A stretch of DNA of 64,000 bases, from assembly GCA_902517565.1 (NCBI GenBank), contig CABYCU010000001.1, forward strand, positions 62,001 to 126,000, written 5' to 3'. Made by a program: the position numbers and the translations under genes. The stretch comes from an uncultured SAR86 cluster bacterium. Lineage in GTDB: Bacteria > Pseudomonadota > Gammaproteobacteria > Magnimaribacterales > Magnimaribacteraceae. The stretch's first letter is position 1. Each line of letters begins with the position of its first letter. Of this stretch, positions 1 to 9,158 are shown in pieces. The notes under the pieces were generated by a model. It saw only the letters and a list, made by a program, of their open reading frames with translations. It was not told where the DNA came from and searched no databases.

Positions 1-27
1 TATTTTTAAATAGCCCACCATAAAGAT

Positions 28-408
28 TTACGATTCTTTGGTATTCCTAACAAGAAACCTATTGTCTAGATCTTTTGAAAGAACAAAATACTTCTCTCTT
101 TTACTTTTTTTACTGTCTAGATTAACTTGAAAAATATCCCCATCTTTGAAACTGTCAACTATCTCAAAAATGTCACCTCTTCTAATGTTGTATAAATCTC
201 TTTTATCAACAGATGCGTAAAAGATGAAATCATCTAAAGAAAAAGCAAAATCTCTTGCTGTATCAAGCCTAGTAGCGTCTGATCTGTAAAAATAAAGTGT
301 TATAGCCTTATATTTACGTGCTTCAAACCTATCACCCTCATGGAAAATAGTATCCTCAGACATAAGGAGACTAGAGGCTGCTAGAATTAATGTAATGAAG
401 TATTTCAT
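28..408 (-). CDS. Small exported protein of unknown function
   Basis: I do not recognise this 126-residue protein. Residues 1-17 look like a Sec signal peptide (basic MK start, hydrophobic ITLILAASSLLM core), so the mature part of about 108 residues is probably periplasmic. The rest is charged and rich in Asp, Phe and Lys, with no cysteines, no lipobox and no family motif I can name. It lies just downstream of purA, the start codon separated from the purA stop by a single base, so it is probably translated from the same mRNA. It could be a lineage-specific envelope protein. Confidence 0.6.
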   Translation of the reverse strand: MKYFITLILAASSLLMSEDTIFHEGDRFEARKYKAITLYFYRSDATRLDTARDFAFSLDDFIFYASVDKRDLYNIRRGDIFEIVDSFKDGDIFQVNLDSKKSKREKYFVLSKDLDNRFLVRNTKES

Positions 409-409
409 A

Positions 410-1687
410 TTAAATTTTTTCTCTAATTATAGTATCTTCTCTTTTTGGACCAGTCGAAATCATGATAACAGGTACTCCTGCGATTTCTTCTATTTTATCT
501 ACAAATAATTTAGCATTTTCATTTAAGTCTTCGTAATTGGTTTTACCTGAAGTCGGTTCAGACCAACCATCTAATTCTAGATAATTGGGTTTAACTTCTT
601 CAATATCCATTGTCTCAATAAGCGTTGATGGGGTCGCATGACTAATATAGTCAGTAGAAATTTTTACTTTTTCTAAACCGTCTAGTACATCTATCTTGGT
701 TAAGCAGAGTCCGTCCACTCCGCTGACCTTGACCATATTAGAAAGCAGAAAACCATCTAACCAACCACACCTTCTGGGTCTTCCTGTTGTTGCCCCTACT
801 TCCCCACCTTTTTCTGCTAAGTATTGTCCAGTTTCATCGAATAACTCAGTTGGAAAGGGTCCTTCACCAACTCGAGTTGTATACGCTTTTGTTATGCCAA
901 TTGTGTAGTCAATATCTGAGGGGCTGATACCAGTACCTGCAGGAATACCTCCTATAAGATTACTTGAAGTAACAAATGGGTATGTTCCCAAGCTGACATC
1001 GAGGAGTGCGCCTTGAGCACCCTCATAAAGAATTTTCTTTCCGGTTTGTTGTAAATTTCTGATTTCTTCTATCACATTTCCTACATAAGGTTTCAGTTCT
1101 TCAGCTTGTTGCAAATTAATATCAAATAACTCGTTTACTTCTATCTTTGGAGAAGCGAAAGAGTGCTGGAAAATCGAATTATAAAATTCTAAGGACTGTT
1201 CTAATTTATCTTTTAACTTAGTTTCATTATAAAGATCAGTAATTCTTATAGATCTCCTGCCTACTTTATCTTCATAAGAAGTCCCTATACCTCTGCCTGT
1301 TGTCCCAATCTTAGTTAAATTATTTGATAGTTCTCTAAGTTGATCTAACTTTATATGATAGGGTTGTATAAGACTGCATGCAGGACTTATGGTCAGCCTA
1401 TCTTCAATATTTCCTAGGACCTCTTTTGCTTCTTTGATTTCAGAGAATAAGGCTTCAAGACTTACAACGACTCCTCTTCCTATATAACACTTGATATTTT
1501 CATGACATATGGCTGAAGGCAGAAGATGAAATACTATCTTTTTTCCATCTACAATTAATGTATGTCCAGCGTTATGGCCGCCTTGATATCGCACAGCTGC
1601 ATCCAAATCATTGGCTAGATTATCTACCACCTTACCTTTTCCTTCGTCTCCCCATTGGAGTCCTAATAAAGAAATATTTTGATTCAT
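410..1687 (-). CDS. purA: Adenylosuccinate synthetase
   Basis: Joins IMP and aspartate with GTP to form adenylosuccinate, the first committed step to AMP, in the cytoplasm. The family signatures are all present: the GDEGKGK phosphate loop at residues 13-19, QGGHNAGHT just after it, the GTTGRGIG segment, the GATTGRPRRCGW block that binds IMP, and TKIDVLDG for guanine recognition. Length (425 residues) is normal for the family. It is the penultimate gene of the hflX-hflK-hflC-hisZ-purA run, 10 bases after hisZ, which is the usual gammaproteobacterial order. Confidence 0.97.
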   Translation of the reverse strand: MNQNISLLGLQWGDEGKGKVVDNLANDLDAAVRYQGGHNAGHTLIVDGKKIVFHLLPSAICHENIKCYIGRGVVVSLEALFSEIKEAKEVLGNIEDRLTISPACSLIQPYHIKLDQLRELSNNLTKIGTTGRGIGTSYEDKVGRRSIRITDLYNETKLKDKLEQSLEFYNSIFQHSFASPKIEVNELFDINLQQAEELKPYVGNVIEEIRNLQQTGKKILYEGAQGALLDVSLGTYPFVTSSNLIGGIPAGTGISPSDIDYTIGITKAYTTRVGEGPFPTELFDETGQYLAEKGGEVGATTGRPRRCGWLDGFLLSNMVKVSGVDGLCLTKIDVLDGLEKVKISTDYISHATPSTLIETMDIEEVKPNYLELDGWSEPTSGKTNYEDLNENAKLFVDKIEEIAGVPVIMISTGPKREDTIIREKI

Positions 1688-1697
1688 AATTTATATC

Positions 1698-2666
1698 CTA
1701 TAAATTAGATACTGCAATTAAGTCTAGATCAAAGCCAACTGCAGGCCTATCTTTATCTGAAGACTTTCTTAAGCCATCATATCTTCCACCCTTCGCTAAG
1801 ACGTATCCAGCAGAGCCTGAGTAAGCTGAAAATACAATTCCATTGTGATATTTGAATCCTTGAATCTCTCCAAGATCGATATGAATTTCAAGATTTCTAT
1901 CTTTTCCAAGTTCTGTAATTATAAAATCTATATCTTCTAGATATTCTGTAACATTATCAATATAGGAGAAAACGTCCTTCGCCTTATCTAGTATCTTTTT
2001 ATCTCCGTACATATCACATAAAGTAATCAGAGATTTTTTATGTGCAAATGTTTCCGGTATGAGTGACTGCAGATCGGATTTAGATTTCTTAGAAATTGCA
2101 GCTTCAATTTTTGAGAATAACTCTAGTTCTAGTTGTTTGAAAGGTTCTAAAACAGCGGCTGTGAAACCTGCATGGCCTATACTTAAAGTAGTATCTTGAA
2201 TTCCTGCAATATCGAGACTATCTAGCATTAATCTAATGCTTTCTAATTCAGATTCGCTAGAAGAATCACCAAATATTTCCGCTCCAGCTTGAATAGTAGT
2301 CCTTGACCTTAAAACTTTAGATGCTTTACTCTTAACAACCTCTCCAGAGTAACAGAGTCTTACAACCTCATCTGATTGAATCCTATAAGCATCAATCCTT
2401 GATGCTTGTTCGGATATATCTGGTCTTATAGAAAGAGACTTTCCAGTTAAATTATCTTTGAAGGTAAAAGCATGTGATTTGATTTCAGCATGAGCTTCTC
2501 CACCTATAGTTTCAGATAACTCCAATATGGGAGGAATAATAAATTCATAACCCGAAGAGATGTATTTATCTATTAGATCTCTACGTAGTCTTTCAACCTC
2601 AATCGCTTTTGGTGGAAGCAGTTCATCTACGCCATCAGGTAAGCTCCAGCGTATTTTCGAACTCAT
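1698..2666 (-). CDS. hisZ: ATP phosphoribosyltransferase regulatory subunit HisZ
   Basis: HisZ is a histidyl-tRNA-synthetase-like protein without synthetase activity. It assembles with the short form of HisG and gives it histidine feedback control at the first step of histidine synthesis. The 322-residue protein opens with the WSLPDGVDELLPPKA segment typical of HisZ, has the class II fold motif RPDISEQASRI, and ends with a GGRYDGL motif like that of HisRS. It has no anticodon-binding domain, which separates it from HisS. Its presence predicts a short-form hisG elsewhere. It sits 3 bases after hflC and 10 bases before purA, as in many gammaproteobacteria. Confidence 0.92.
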   Translation of the reverse strand: MSSKIRWSLPDGVDELLPPKAIEVERLRRDLIDKYISSGYEFIIPPILELSETIGGEAHAEIKSHAFTFKDNLTGKSLSIRPDISEQASRIDAYRIQSDEVVRLCYSGEVVKSKASKVLRSRTTIQAGAEIFGDSSSESELESIRLMLDSLDIAGIQDTTLSIGHAGFTAAVLEPFKQLELELFSKIEAAISKKSKSDLQSLIPETFAHKKSLITLCDMYGDKKILDKAKDVFSYIDNVTEYLEDIDFIITELGKDRNLEIHIDLGEIQGFKYHNGIVFSAYSGSAGYVLAKGGRYDGLRKSSDKDRPAVGFDLDLIAVSNL

Positions 2667-2669
2667 TTA

Positions 2670-3545
2670 CTAGTCTTTTGCTTTAGAATCGTCGAGATAT
2701 TTAAAGAAATCACTATCAGGATTGATTAATAAAATATCTGACTTACTTCTAAAAGTAGACTGATATGCTTTCAAACTTCTTGTGAAGTCGTAAAACTCAG
2801 GATCTTTTGAATAAGCATTAGCATAAGTTGAAGTTGCTATAGCGTCTCCATTACCTTTAGTTTCTTCTGCTTGCCTATAGGCATCGGCCAAAATAATAGT
2901 TTTTTCTTTATCTGCCGTTGCTCTTATCTTCTCAGCTACCTCATTACCCTGAGCTCTTAATTCCTTAGCCAATCTTTCTCTCTCAGTTCTCATTCTGTTA
3001 TATACAGAATCACTGACTTCAGGAGGAAGATCAATTTTCTTAACTCTTAAATCTATTACCTCTACACCAAGTTCCTCTGAAGCTATCGAATTTAGCTGAA
3101 GGGTCAGTTTGTCCATTAGCTCGTCTCTTTCTCCTGAAACAACTTCATTAACGGTACGGCTACCAAATTCATTCCTCAAGCCTGCATCAACCCTTTGAAT
3201 TAATAATCTTCTTAACCTTTCCTCATCTCCACCGGTTGTTGTGTAGTATTTTTCAACATCACTAACTCTCCATTTCACAAAAGAGTCAACTGTCAGTGCT
3301 TTCTTCTCAGAGGTTAAATAACTTTGAGGAGCAGCATCTAAAGTTAGGATTCTTGCATCAAATTTAATCACTGTATTAACTACAGGAATTTTGAAATGTA
3401 ATCCAGGTTCAACATCAGCGTCTACAACAGCACCGAATTCTAATTTAACTGCTCTTTGGGTTTCTAGAACCACATATATAGATTGGCTTATAGCTATAAC
3501 TGCAACTACCAAAAATGGAATAAGTAATACTCTTAATGCCTTCAT
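2670..3545 (-). CDS. hflC: FtsH-modulating membrane protein HflC
   Basis: SPFH/band-7 protein that forms a large periplasm-facing assembly with HflK around the membrane protease FtsH and modulates its degradation of membrane proteins. The 291-residue protein has one N-terminal membrane segment (about residues 5-25), then the band-7 domain starting at TQRAVKLEFG, then a long coiled region rich in Glu, Lys, Arg and Ala (about 190-235) typical of HflC. The start codon shares one base with the hflK stop, so the two are translationally coupled, as expected for partners made in fixed ratio. Confidence 0.94.
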   Translation of the reverse strand: MKALRVLLIPFLVVAVIAISQSIYVVLETQRAVKLEFGAVVDADVEPGLHFKIPVVNTVIKFDARILTLDAAPQSYLTSEKKALTVDSFVKWRVSDVEKYYTTTGGDEERLRRLLIQRVDAGLRNEFGSRTVNEVVSGERDELMDKLTLQLNSIASEELGVEVIDLRVKKIDLPPEVSDSVYNRMRTERERLAKELRAQGNEVAEKIRATADKEKTIILADAYRQAEETKGNGDAIATSTYANAYSKDPEFYDFTRSLKAYQSTFRSKSDILLINPDSDFFKYLDDSKAKD

Positions 3546-4675
3546 TATCTTCTTTCCTCTTGTCTATTTCTTCGTCTAATTTCTTCAATAACCTGATTGG
3601 TAAGATCTCTTATAGATGCATTGCCTGAAGAATTTGCAGGTATGTTTAAATTCTCAACACCTCTTGCTGATTCTGCTATCTTATCAAGTGGGAGGTACAA
3701 AATATTGTTCCCGCCCTCTACATCAATCATAACTTTTGTACTGTTAGACATTACACCTTGTATTGAATCTAAATAAAGGCGATTACGTGTTACATCAGGT
3801 GCCTTCTGGTATTCAGCTAATAATAAGTTGAAGCGTGTTGCATCTCCTTGAGCTTCTGCAATAACTTGTTCCTTATATGCTTCTGCATCCTGCAACATTC
3901 TTTGTGCTTCTCCTCTCGCTTCGGGGACTAAGCCATTTGCGTATGTCTCAGCCTCGTTCCTAGCACGAACTTCGTCTTCTCTTGCTTTTATAACATCATC
4001 GAACGCTTCTTGAACTTGATTAGGAGGGGAAGAATCTTCGATATTCACGATAACAACCTCAAGTCCAGTATTGTATTTGTTGAGATAGCGTTGAAGCCTA
4101 GTCTTTACTTCTTGGGCTATGACCTCACGACCAGTTGTTAAGGCATCATCCATAATTGAGCCTCCGACTACATGCCTCAAAGCACTTTCTGTTGCTTGAA
4201 CTAAGCTTGCATCGGCATCTCTTATATCTAGTACATATTTCTTTGGATCTGCTATTTGGTACTGAACGGAGACAGTAACATCAACGATATTCTCATCCTT
4301 TGTTAACATGAGGGCATCGTGCCTATGAGGTCTAACTCGAACAACGTCAACCACGGATACAGAATCAACGATTGGAGGATTCCATCTTAACCCTGGGCCT
4401 TTAATTTCAGAGAATTCACCAAATCTGAGTATCACCGATCTTTCAGCTTCCTCTACCTGGTAGACTCCGAGTGCGCCGTATGCAAAAACTGCAAAAACGA
4501 AACCATAAGCAGCGGTTTTCATTGAAAAACCTCCTCCCGATGATGAGCCTCCTGAAGACCCCCCACCAAAAATAGAATCTACTTTTTCTTTAACTTTTTT
4601 TATTACTTCATCAATCTCTGGAGGAGTGTCATTCCTTCCCCACGGATCTTTATTATCATTTCCATTCCAAGACAT
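3545..4675 (-). CDS. hflK: FtsH-modulating membrane protein HflK
   Basis: Partner of HflC in the HflKC complex that surrounds FtsH. The 376-residue chain begins with MSWNGNDNKDPWGR, the cytoplasmic HflK hallmark, followed by a Gly/Ser-rich linker (residues 37-49), one membrane helix (about 53-71), and the band-7 domain from VEEAERSVILRFGE. A coiled-coil follows (around 230-280), then a polar tail ending in charged RRRNRQEERR. It abuts hflX with no gap and overlaps hflC by one base, giving a coupled hflX-hflK-hflC block. Confidence 0.95.
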   Translation of the reverse strand: MSWNGNDNKDPWGRNDTPPEIDEVIKKVKEKVDSIFGGGSSGGSSSGGGFSMKTAAYGFVFAVFAYGALGVYQVEEAERSVILRFGEFSEIKGPGLRWNPPIVDSVSVVDVVRVRPHRHDALMLTKDENIVDVTVSVQYQIADPKKYVLDIRDADASLVQATESALRHVVGGSIMDDALTTGREVIAQEVKTRLQRYLNKYNTGLEVVIVNIEDSSPPNQVQEAFDDVIKAREDEVRARNEAETYANGLVPEARGEAQRMLQDAEAYKEQVIAEAQGDATRFNLLLAEYQKAPDVTRNRLYLDSIQGVMSNSTKVMIDVEGGNNILYLPLDKIAESARGVENLNIPANSSGNASIRDLTNQVIEEIRRRNRQEERR

Positions 4676-5977
4676 TTATATTGCTTCCTGTGTTTGTTTA
4701 TTATTGATTAAGGTGAAACCTTCAACATCTAATAACTTTATGAGGTCATTTTGATAACTTTCAAGGTGTAATTCTATCAGACCTTGTTCAGATATTCTCT
4801 CTTCTAAGACACCTCCAGAAGAATAAAGCTCTGCCCTTAACCAGCCCAGATCTGAACTTAAGCTAATCCAATTTGAAGTTATCTTACCTTTTAGATTGAA
4901 ATTTATAGAATCAAACAAACTTTCAAATCCTTTATAAGTAGTAGAAGACAGCCAAATTTGATTATGGCTATTTTTGGAGTTCTCTTCTAAATTTGAGATA
5001 TCTAATTTATCGCATTTATTATTTACTCTTATACAAGGTTTTTTTGATAAACCTAAATCATTAAGGATCTTCTCTACCTCTTGAACTTTAAATCTATGAT
5101 CTTTGTCTGATATGTCTACTACATGTAATAAGAGGTCAGCAGAACTTAGGTCATCTAAAGTTGCTTTGAAGGATTCAATAAGTTGAGTAGGTAAATTAGA
5201 AATAAAACCTACAGTATCAGAGAATAAAACATTCTTGAGTTCTTGCTTGTTGTTCTTTCTAGTTACAGAATCCAGTGTGGCAAAAGGCTTGTCAGCAGCA
5301 TATAAATTATTTTGAGTAAGGTAATTAAATAAAGTAGTTTTTCCAGCATTTGTATAGCCCACAAGCGCAACGACATTTTCCTTACCCTTACTCCTTGCGT
5401 AACGATTTACTTCCTTTTGATTGTGAGCTCTATCTAATCTCTTTTTTAGACTCTTAATTCTATGGCCAATTAATCTTCTATCAGTTTCTAATTGTGTTTC
5501 TCCTGGTCCTCTCAGACCAATTCCACCCTTTTGCCTTTCTAAATGACTCCAGCCTCTTACAAGCCTTGTTGATAAATGTGTTAATTGGGCCAACTCTACC
5601 TGAAGTTTACCGATATGACTGCTCGCTCGTGTTGCAAATATATCTAATATCAAAGAAGTCCTATCTAAAACTCTCGCTCCTAAGAATTTTTCTAAATTTC
5701 TTTCTTGAGATGGGGTCAAATCATTATTAAATATTACTATATGTGCTTTATTAGATTTAACTAGCTCCTTAATCTCTTCTAGTTTCCCTTGTTTAATAAA
5801 GAAATTAGGAGAAGGTCGGTCTATTTTTCCTGAGACCTCAGCCATAACTTGCGTCCCTGAAGATAGACATAACTCTTTAAATTCTTGCAATGCTTCTAAC
5901 TGCAAATCTTTATTCAAAGAGAATCTATCAATATGAACAATTATTGATAAGGGAATTTCTGTCTCTTGATTCATCAT
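4676..5977 (-). CDS. hflX: Ribosome-associated GTPase HflX
   Basis: GTPase of the TRAFAC class that binds ribosomes and can split stalled ones under stress. The protein shows the N-terminal HflX domain, the glycine-rich GPGETQLETDRR motif, then a G domain with GYTNAGKTT (P loop, near residue 207 with this start), DTVGF (G3) and NNKCD (G4). The frame stays open up to 6049, but I start it at the ATG at 5977: it overlaps the miaA stop as ATGATGA, removes a 24-residue extension the family lacks, and gives 433 residues, close to known HflX. In most gammaproteobacteria hfq lies just before this gene; here miaA does. Confidence 0.92.
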   Translation of the reverse strand: MMNQETEIPLSIIVHIDRFSLNKDLQLEALQEFKELCLSSGTQVMAEVSGKIDRPSPNFFIKQGKLEEIKELVKSNKAHIVIFNNDLTPSQERNLEKFLGARVLDRTSLILDIFATRASSHIGKLQVELAQLTHLSTRLVRGWSHLERQKGGIGLRGPGETQLETDRRLIGHRIKSLKKRLDRAHNQKEVNRYARSKGKENVVALVGYTNAGKTTLFNYLTQNNLYAADKPFATLDSVTRKNNKQELKNVLFSDTVGFISNLPTQLIESFKATLDDLSSADLLLHVVDISDKDHRFKVQEVEKILNDLGLSKKPCIRVNNKCDKLDISNLEENSKNSHNQIWLSSTTYKGFESLFDSINFNLKGKITSNWISLSSDLGWLRAELYSSGGVLEERISEQGLIELHLESYQNDLIKLLDVEGFTLINNKQTQEAI

Positions 5978-6909
5978 TTTTCTAAGATCAAGTTCTTTAC
6001 TAGGTGTGAAAGTTTTGAGTTGTTTTCGAACATTAATAAATCTTCCCAACTATTGATCCAGGTCATTTGTCTTTTAGCAAGTTGTCTTGTCGCATTAATT
6101 GACTTATCAATCATATCATCAAGGTTAATATCTCCTTCTAAAAAGTTACATACTTGTCTATAACCAATACTTTTCATAGATTGAGAGTTTCTTGTCATAT
6201 CATTTAGAGATAAGATTTTTTCGACCTCTTCCACAAGACCTTTATCCATCATATTTTGAAATCTAGTCGCAACTGACTCACGATGAAAGTCCCTATCTTC
6301 AGGTTTAATCGCTATTTGTATAAGTTCAGAAGAGCTAATTAACTCATTTATCTCCCTTTTATGTTCTACTCTCCATCGAGAAAATTTTTTACCAGTGGCT
6401 TTAAATACCTCCAATGCTCTTTTAATTCTCTGAGAATCATTTGGATGAATTTTTAAAGCAGACTCGAGATCTACATTTTCTAGATATTGATACATTTCTC
6501 TTATGCCCTTTTCTTCAAACTCTTTTTCTAAAGCTGACCTAATTTCATTACTCACCGAAGGTAATCTTGATATGCCATTTATAAGATGATGAAAATACAT
6601 CATAGTGCCTCCAACAAGAACTGGTATTTTATTTGCTTCGAAAGCTTGATTAACTCTTTTCAAACAATCATTTTGAAATTTTGCTGTTGAATAATTTTCT
6701 GAGGGTTCCAAAATATCTATTAACTCATGTGGATAAACTTTAAGAACTTCTTTAGAAGGTTTCCCGCTTCCGATATCTAGATTTTTGTATACTTGGACAG
6801 AGTCAACACTAATAATCTCAATTGGAATCTGTTGATATAAATCAACGGCCAGATCTGTTTTACCAACCCCAGTAGGCCCCATGATTGATAGAATCAATTT
6901 GTCTTTCAA
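5974..6909 (-). CDS. miaA: tRNA dimethylallyltransferase
   Basis: Transfers a dimethylallyl group to N6 of A37 in tRNAs that read codons beginning with U. Key motifs are the P loop GPTGVGKT at residues 11-18, the substrate loop DSVQVYKNLDIGSGKPS, and the GGTMMYF and SQRIKRALEV segments seen across the family. Length 311 is normal. The stop codon overlaps the favoured hflX start (ATGA), which implies coupling. A terminator hairpin lies just upstream and separates it from the amtB operon, so miaA probably starts its own transcript from the roughly 25-60 bases in front of it. Confidence 0.96.
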   Translation of the reverse strand: MKDKLILSIMGPTGVGKTDLAVDLYQQIPIEIISVDSVQVYKNLDIGSGKPSKEVLKVYPHELIDILEPSENYSTAKFQNDCLKRVNQAFEANKIPVLVGGTMMYFHHLINGISRLPSVSNEIRSALEKEFEEKGIREMYQYLENVDLESALKIHPNDSQRIKRALEVFKATGKKFSRWRVEHKREINELISSSELIQIAIKPEDRDFHRESVATRFQNMMDKGLVEEVEKILSLNDMTRNSQSMKSIGYRQVCNFLEGDINLDDMIDKSINATRQLAKRQMTWINSWEDLLMFENNSKLSHLVKNLILEK

Positions 6910-6933
6910 AATATATACACTAGTTAAATACTG

Positions 6934-6964
6934 AAAAAAAACCGGCTAGATAGCCGGTTTTTTT
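6934..6964 (-). terminator. Bidirectional intrinsic terminator after the first amtB
   Basis: An 8-bp perfect stem (ACCGGCTA / TAGCCGGT) with a 2-base centre, flanked by seven A on one side and seven T on the other. Read on the minus strand it ends the glnK-amtB transcript 15 bases after the amtB stop; its symmetry would let it also stop antisense reads. Confidence 0.9.
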
Positions 6965-6978
6965 ATAATAATCGATTT

Positions 6979-8256
6979 CTAAGTTAAATCATAACCTCTT
7001 TCTTCATGTTCCACGACATCTAAGCCTTCATATTCTTCTTCTTCGGTTACTCGCAATGAAGTGAAAGATCCAATGAATTTTAATATGACCCATGAAGCGA
7101 CAGCAGTCCATAACCCAATTACAAAAATTCCTTTAAATTGAATAAGTAATTGTTCCATTGATACCCATGATTCGCCAGCACTAGATCCTAAGAATCCACC
7201 TTGGACACCCAAAAAACTGACCATAATTATTCCAATGATTCCTCCGACGCCATGCACTGGAAAAACATCTAAAGAGTCATCTATACCAAAAACACCTTTT
7301 ACAGTTTGCGTAGCATAAAAGCATATTGAACCAGCCATTAAACCAATCAGTAACGCACCTTCTGGACCTACACTACCAGCAGCAGGTGTTATCGTAGCAA
7401 GGCCTGCAACCATTCCTGTAGCTATTCCTACAATAGTTGGTTTACCGCCCTTCAACCATTCAATGGCCATCCATGTTAGAGCTCCTGTAGCTGCACTTAT
7501 GTGTGTAACCAACATAGCCATGCCTGCTAAGCCATCAGCAGCCCATGAACTACCAGCATTGAAGCCAAACCAACCTACCCAAAGCATAGCGGCACCAGTA
7601 ACTACCATAGTACGATTATGCGGCGGCATGGCTGTAGAGGGAAAACCTTTTCTTGGGCCAAGCACAATAGCAATGACTAATGCACCTACTCCACAAGTTA
7701 GATGAACTACTAGGCCTCCAGCAAAATCTTTAACATCAGCTAAATATCCACCACCCCATATCATATGGCAAGCTGGTAGATATACCGCAGTGAACCAAAG
7801 AAGAGAAAATAGGCACATAGCTCCAAATTTCATTCTTTCAGCGAAAGCGCCAACCACCAAAGCAGGAGTGATAATTGCGAAGGTCATCTGAAAAATAACG
7901 AATAAAGAATGTGGCATTGTAGTGCCTGGAGCAAGAGTGTCTCTACCTATACCACTTAGAAAAAACGCACTAGTTCCACCGATGAAGGCATTACCTTCCG
8001 TAAAAGCAAGACTATAGCCGTAAATAACCCAAGCAACAGACACAATGCAAGCTATTGCAAAGCACTGCATTAGTACAGAGATTGCATTTTTACTTCTCAC
8101 TAGTCCAGCATAGAATAATGATAATCCTGGCAAAGTCATAAAAAGAACTAAGGCAGTTGAAGTAAGTATCCAAGCTGTGTCACCTGAATTTAGCTCATCA
8201 GCTGAAATGCTAAAAGAAAATAAAGCTACTGAAAGAAGTAATAATTTTTTAATCAT
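6979..8256 (-). CDS. amtB: Ammonium transporter AmtB, copy 1 (with signal peptide)
   Basis: Trimeric inner-membrane ammonium channel. The 425-residue protein starts with a cleavable signal peptide (about 1-19, ending SISA-DE), as in Escherichia coli AmtB, and then shows eleven hydrophobic helices. The twin pore histidines are visible in VVHLTCGVGA and VFPVHGVGG, and the family signature AGLVRSKNA is present. The C-terminal cytoplasmic tail (EEEEYEGLDVVEHEERGYDLT) is the part that contacts GlnK. It follows glnK by 13 bases behind a sigma-54 promoter. Its ribosome binding site is weak compared with that of the second copy. The two copies are clearly different subtypes, not a recent duplication. 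Confidence 0.95.
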   Translation of the reverse strand: MIKKLLLLSVALFSFSISADELNSGDTAWILTSTALVLFMTLPGLSLFYAGLVRSKNAISVLMQCFAIACIVSVAWVIYGYSLAFTEGNAFIGGTSAFFLSGIGRDTLAPGTTMPHSLFVIFQMTFAIITPALVVGAFAERMKFGAMCLFSLLWFTAVYLPACHMIWGGGYLADVKDFAGGLVVHLTCGVGALVIAIVLGPRKGFPSTAMPPHNRTMVVTGAAMLWVGWFGFNAGSSWAADGLAGMAMLVTHISAATGALTWMAIEWLKGGKPTIVGIATGMVAGLATITPAAGSVGPEGALLIGLMAGSICFYATQTVKGVFGIDDSLDVFPVHGVGGIIGIIMVSFLGVQGGFLGSSAGESWVSMEQLLIQFKGIFVIGLWTAVASWVILKFIGSFTSLRVTEEEEYEGLDVVEHEERGYDLT

Positions 8257-8269
8257 TTTTTACCTATTT

Positions 8270-8617
<348 letters not shown>

Positions 8618-8688
8618 CTAAATAATTGGTCTAGTAACTATAAATTGAAATAACTGTTTATCAAATAGAAAACCTCTCATCTGGTATA

Positions 8689-8704
8689 TGCAATCCTAGT
8701 GCCA
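8689..8704 (-). promoter_or_regulatory. Sigma-54 promoter of glnK-amtB copy 1
   Basis: On the minus strand the sequence is TGGCAC-N5-TTGCA, a full match to the -24/-12 consensus with correct spacing. It lies about 80 bases before the glnK start, leaving a leader of roughly 70 bases. RpoN-dependent, NtrC-activated control under nitrogen limitation is the expected mode for this operon. Confidence 0.88.
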
Positions 8705-8777
8705 AATTGTAATAAAAAGTGTATTTAAGGGTAAAAAAGGGTTTCAGGAGTTATATGATTTTTTTGATGTAATAAAA

Positions 8778-8804
8778 TGGTGCAATCTAGAGCAGGCCGC
8801 ACCA
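8778..8804. promoter_or_regulatory. Inverted repeat TGGTGC-N15-GCACCA, possible enhancer site
   Basis: A perfect 6-bp inverted repeat with a 15-base spacer sits about 75-115 bases upstream of the sigma-54 promoter, the distance at which NtrC enhancers usually lie. Each arm matches an NtrC half site (GCACCA), but the arms are in the opposite order to the standard GCACC-N-GGTGC palindrome, so this is suggestive only. Confidence 0.4.
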
Positions 8805-8850
8805 AAAAGTTGCTTGAACTTTTTATTTTAGAGAAACTAAATGATAAAAC

Positions 8851-9030
8851 TTAAATTGCAACTTTAGATCCCTCTATAAAACTAAGAATATCCTCAGTTT
8901 TATATAAAATCTTTCCTTCTATCTTGTAGTAACAGGGTCCTTTAAATTCTCTTCTCCAGGCCTCTAGTGTTCTTTCGCTGCACATAAGAATTTCTGCAGC
9001 TTTTTTGGGTTTAATAAGTTTTAAGTCCAT
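8851..9030 (-). CDS. 59-residue helix-turn-helix protein
   Basis: A small gene between the two nitrogen operons. The translation runs MDLKLIKPKKAAEILMCS, then ERTLEAWRREFKGPCYYKI, then EGKILYKTEDILSFIEGS and VAI. This is a single winged-helix DNA-binding domain of the excisionase/MerR (HTH_17) type: KKAAEILMCSERTLEAWRRE is the helix-turn-helix and the rest the small wing. No integrase or attachment site is nearby, so an excisionase role is doubtful. The ribosome binding site is weak (AAGGAT about 18 bases upstream). It could regulate the flanking glnK-amtB operons, but that is only inferred from position. Confidence 0.7.
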   Translation of the reverse strand: MDLKLIKPKKAAEILMCSERTLEAWRREFKGPCYYKIEGKILYKTEDILSFIEGSKVAI

Positions 9031-9080
9031 AATTATATTGAGTTAACATCCTTGTTATCAAAGTAAATCCATTTACGCTC

Positions 9081-9124
9081 AAAAAATGAATAGGTGACCT
9101 AAATAAAGGTCACCTATTTTTTTA
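9081..9124 (-). terminator. Intrinsic terminator after the second amtB
   Basis: A 12-bp perfect stem, AATAGGTGACCT (9089-9100) with AGGTCACCTATT (9107-9118), closed by a 6-base loop and flanked by A and T runs on both sides. It lies about 40 bases past the second amtB stop and could work in both directions, insulating the helix-turn-helix gene. Confidence 0.9.
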
Positions 9125-9158
9125 TTATGCAAAAGATTTGACATAATTTTGCGCAGCG

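Noticed and set aside
8851-9030. The small helix-turn-helix gene as a phage excisionase
   Set aside because: No integrase, attachment repeats or phage genes are nearby, so only the DNA-binding fold is supported.
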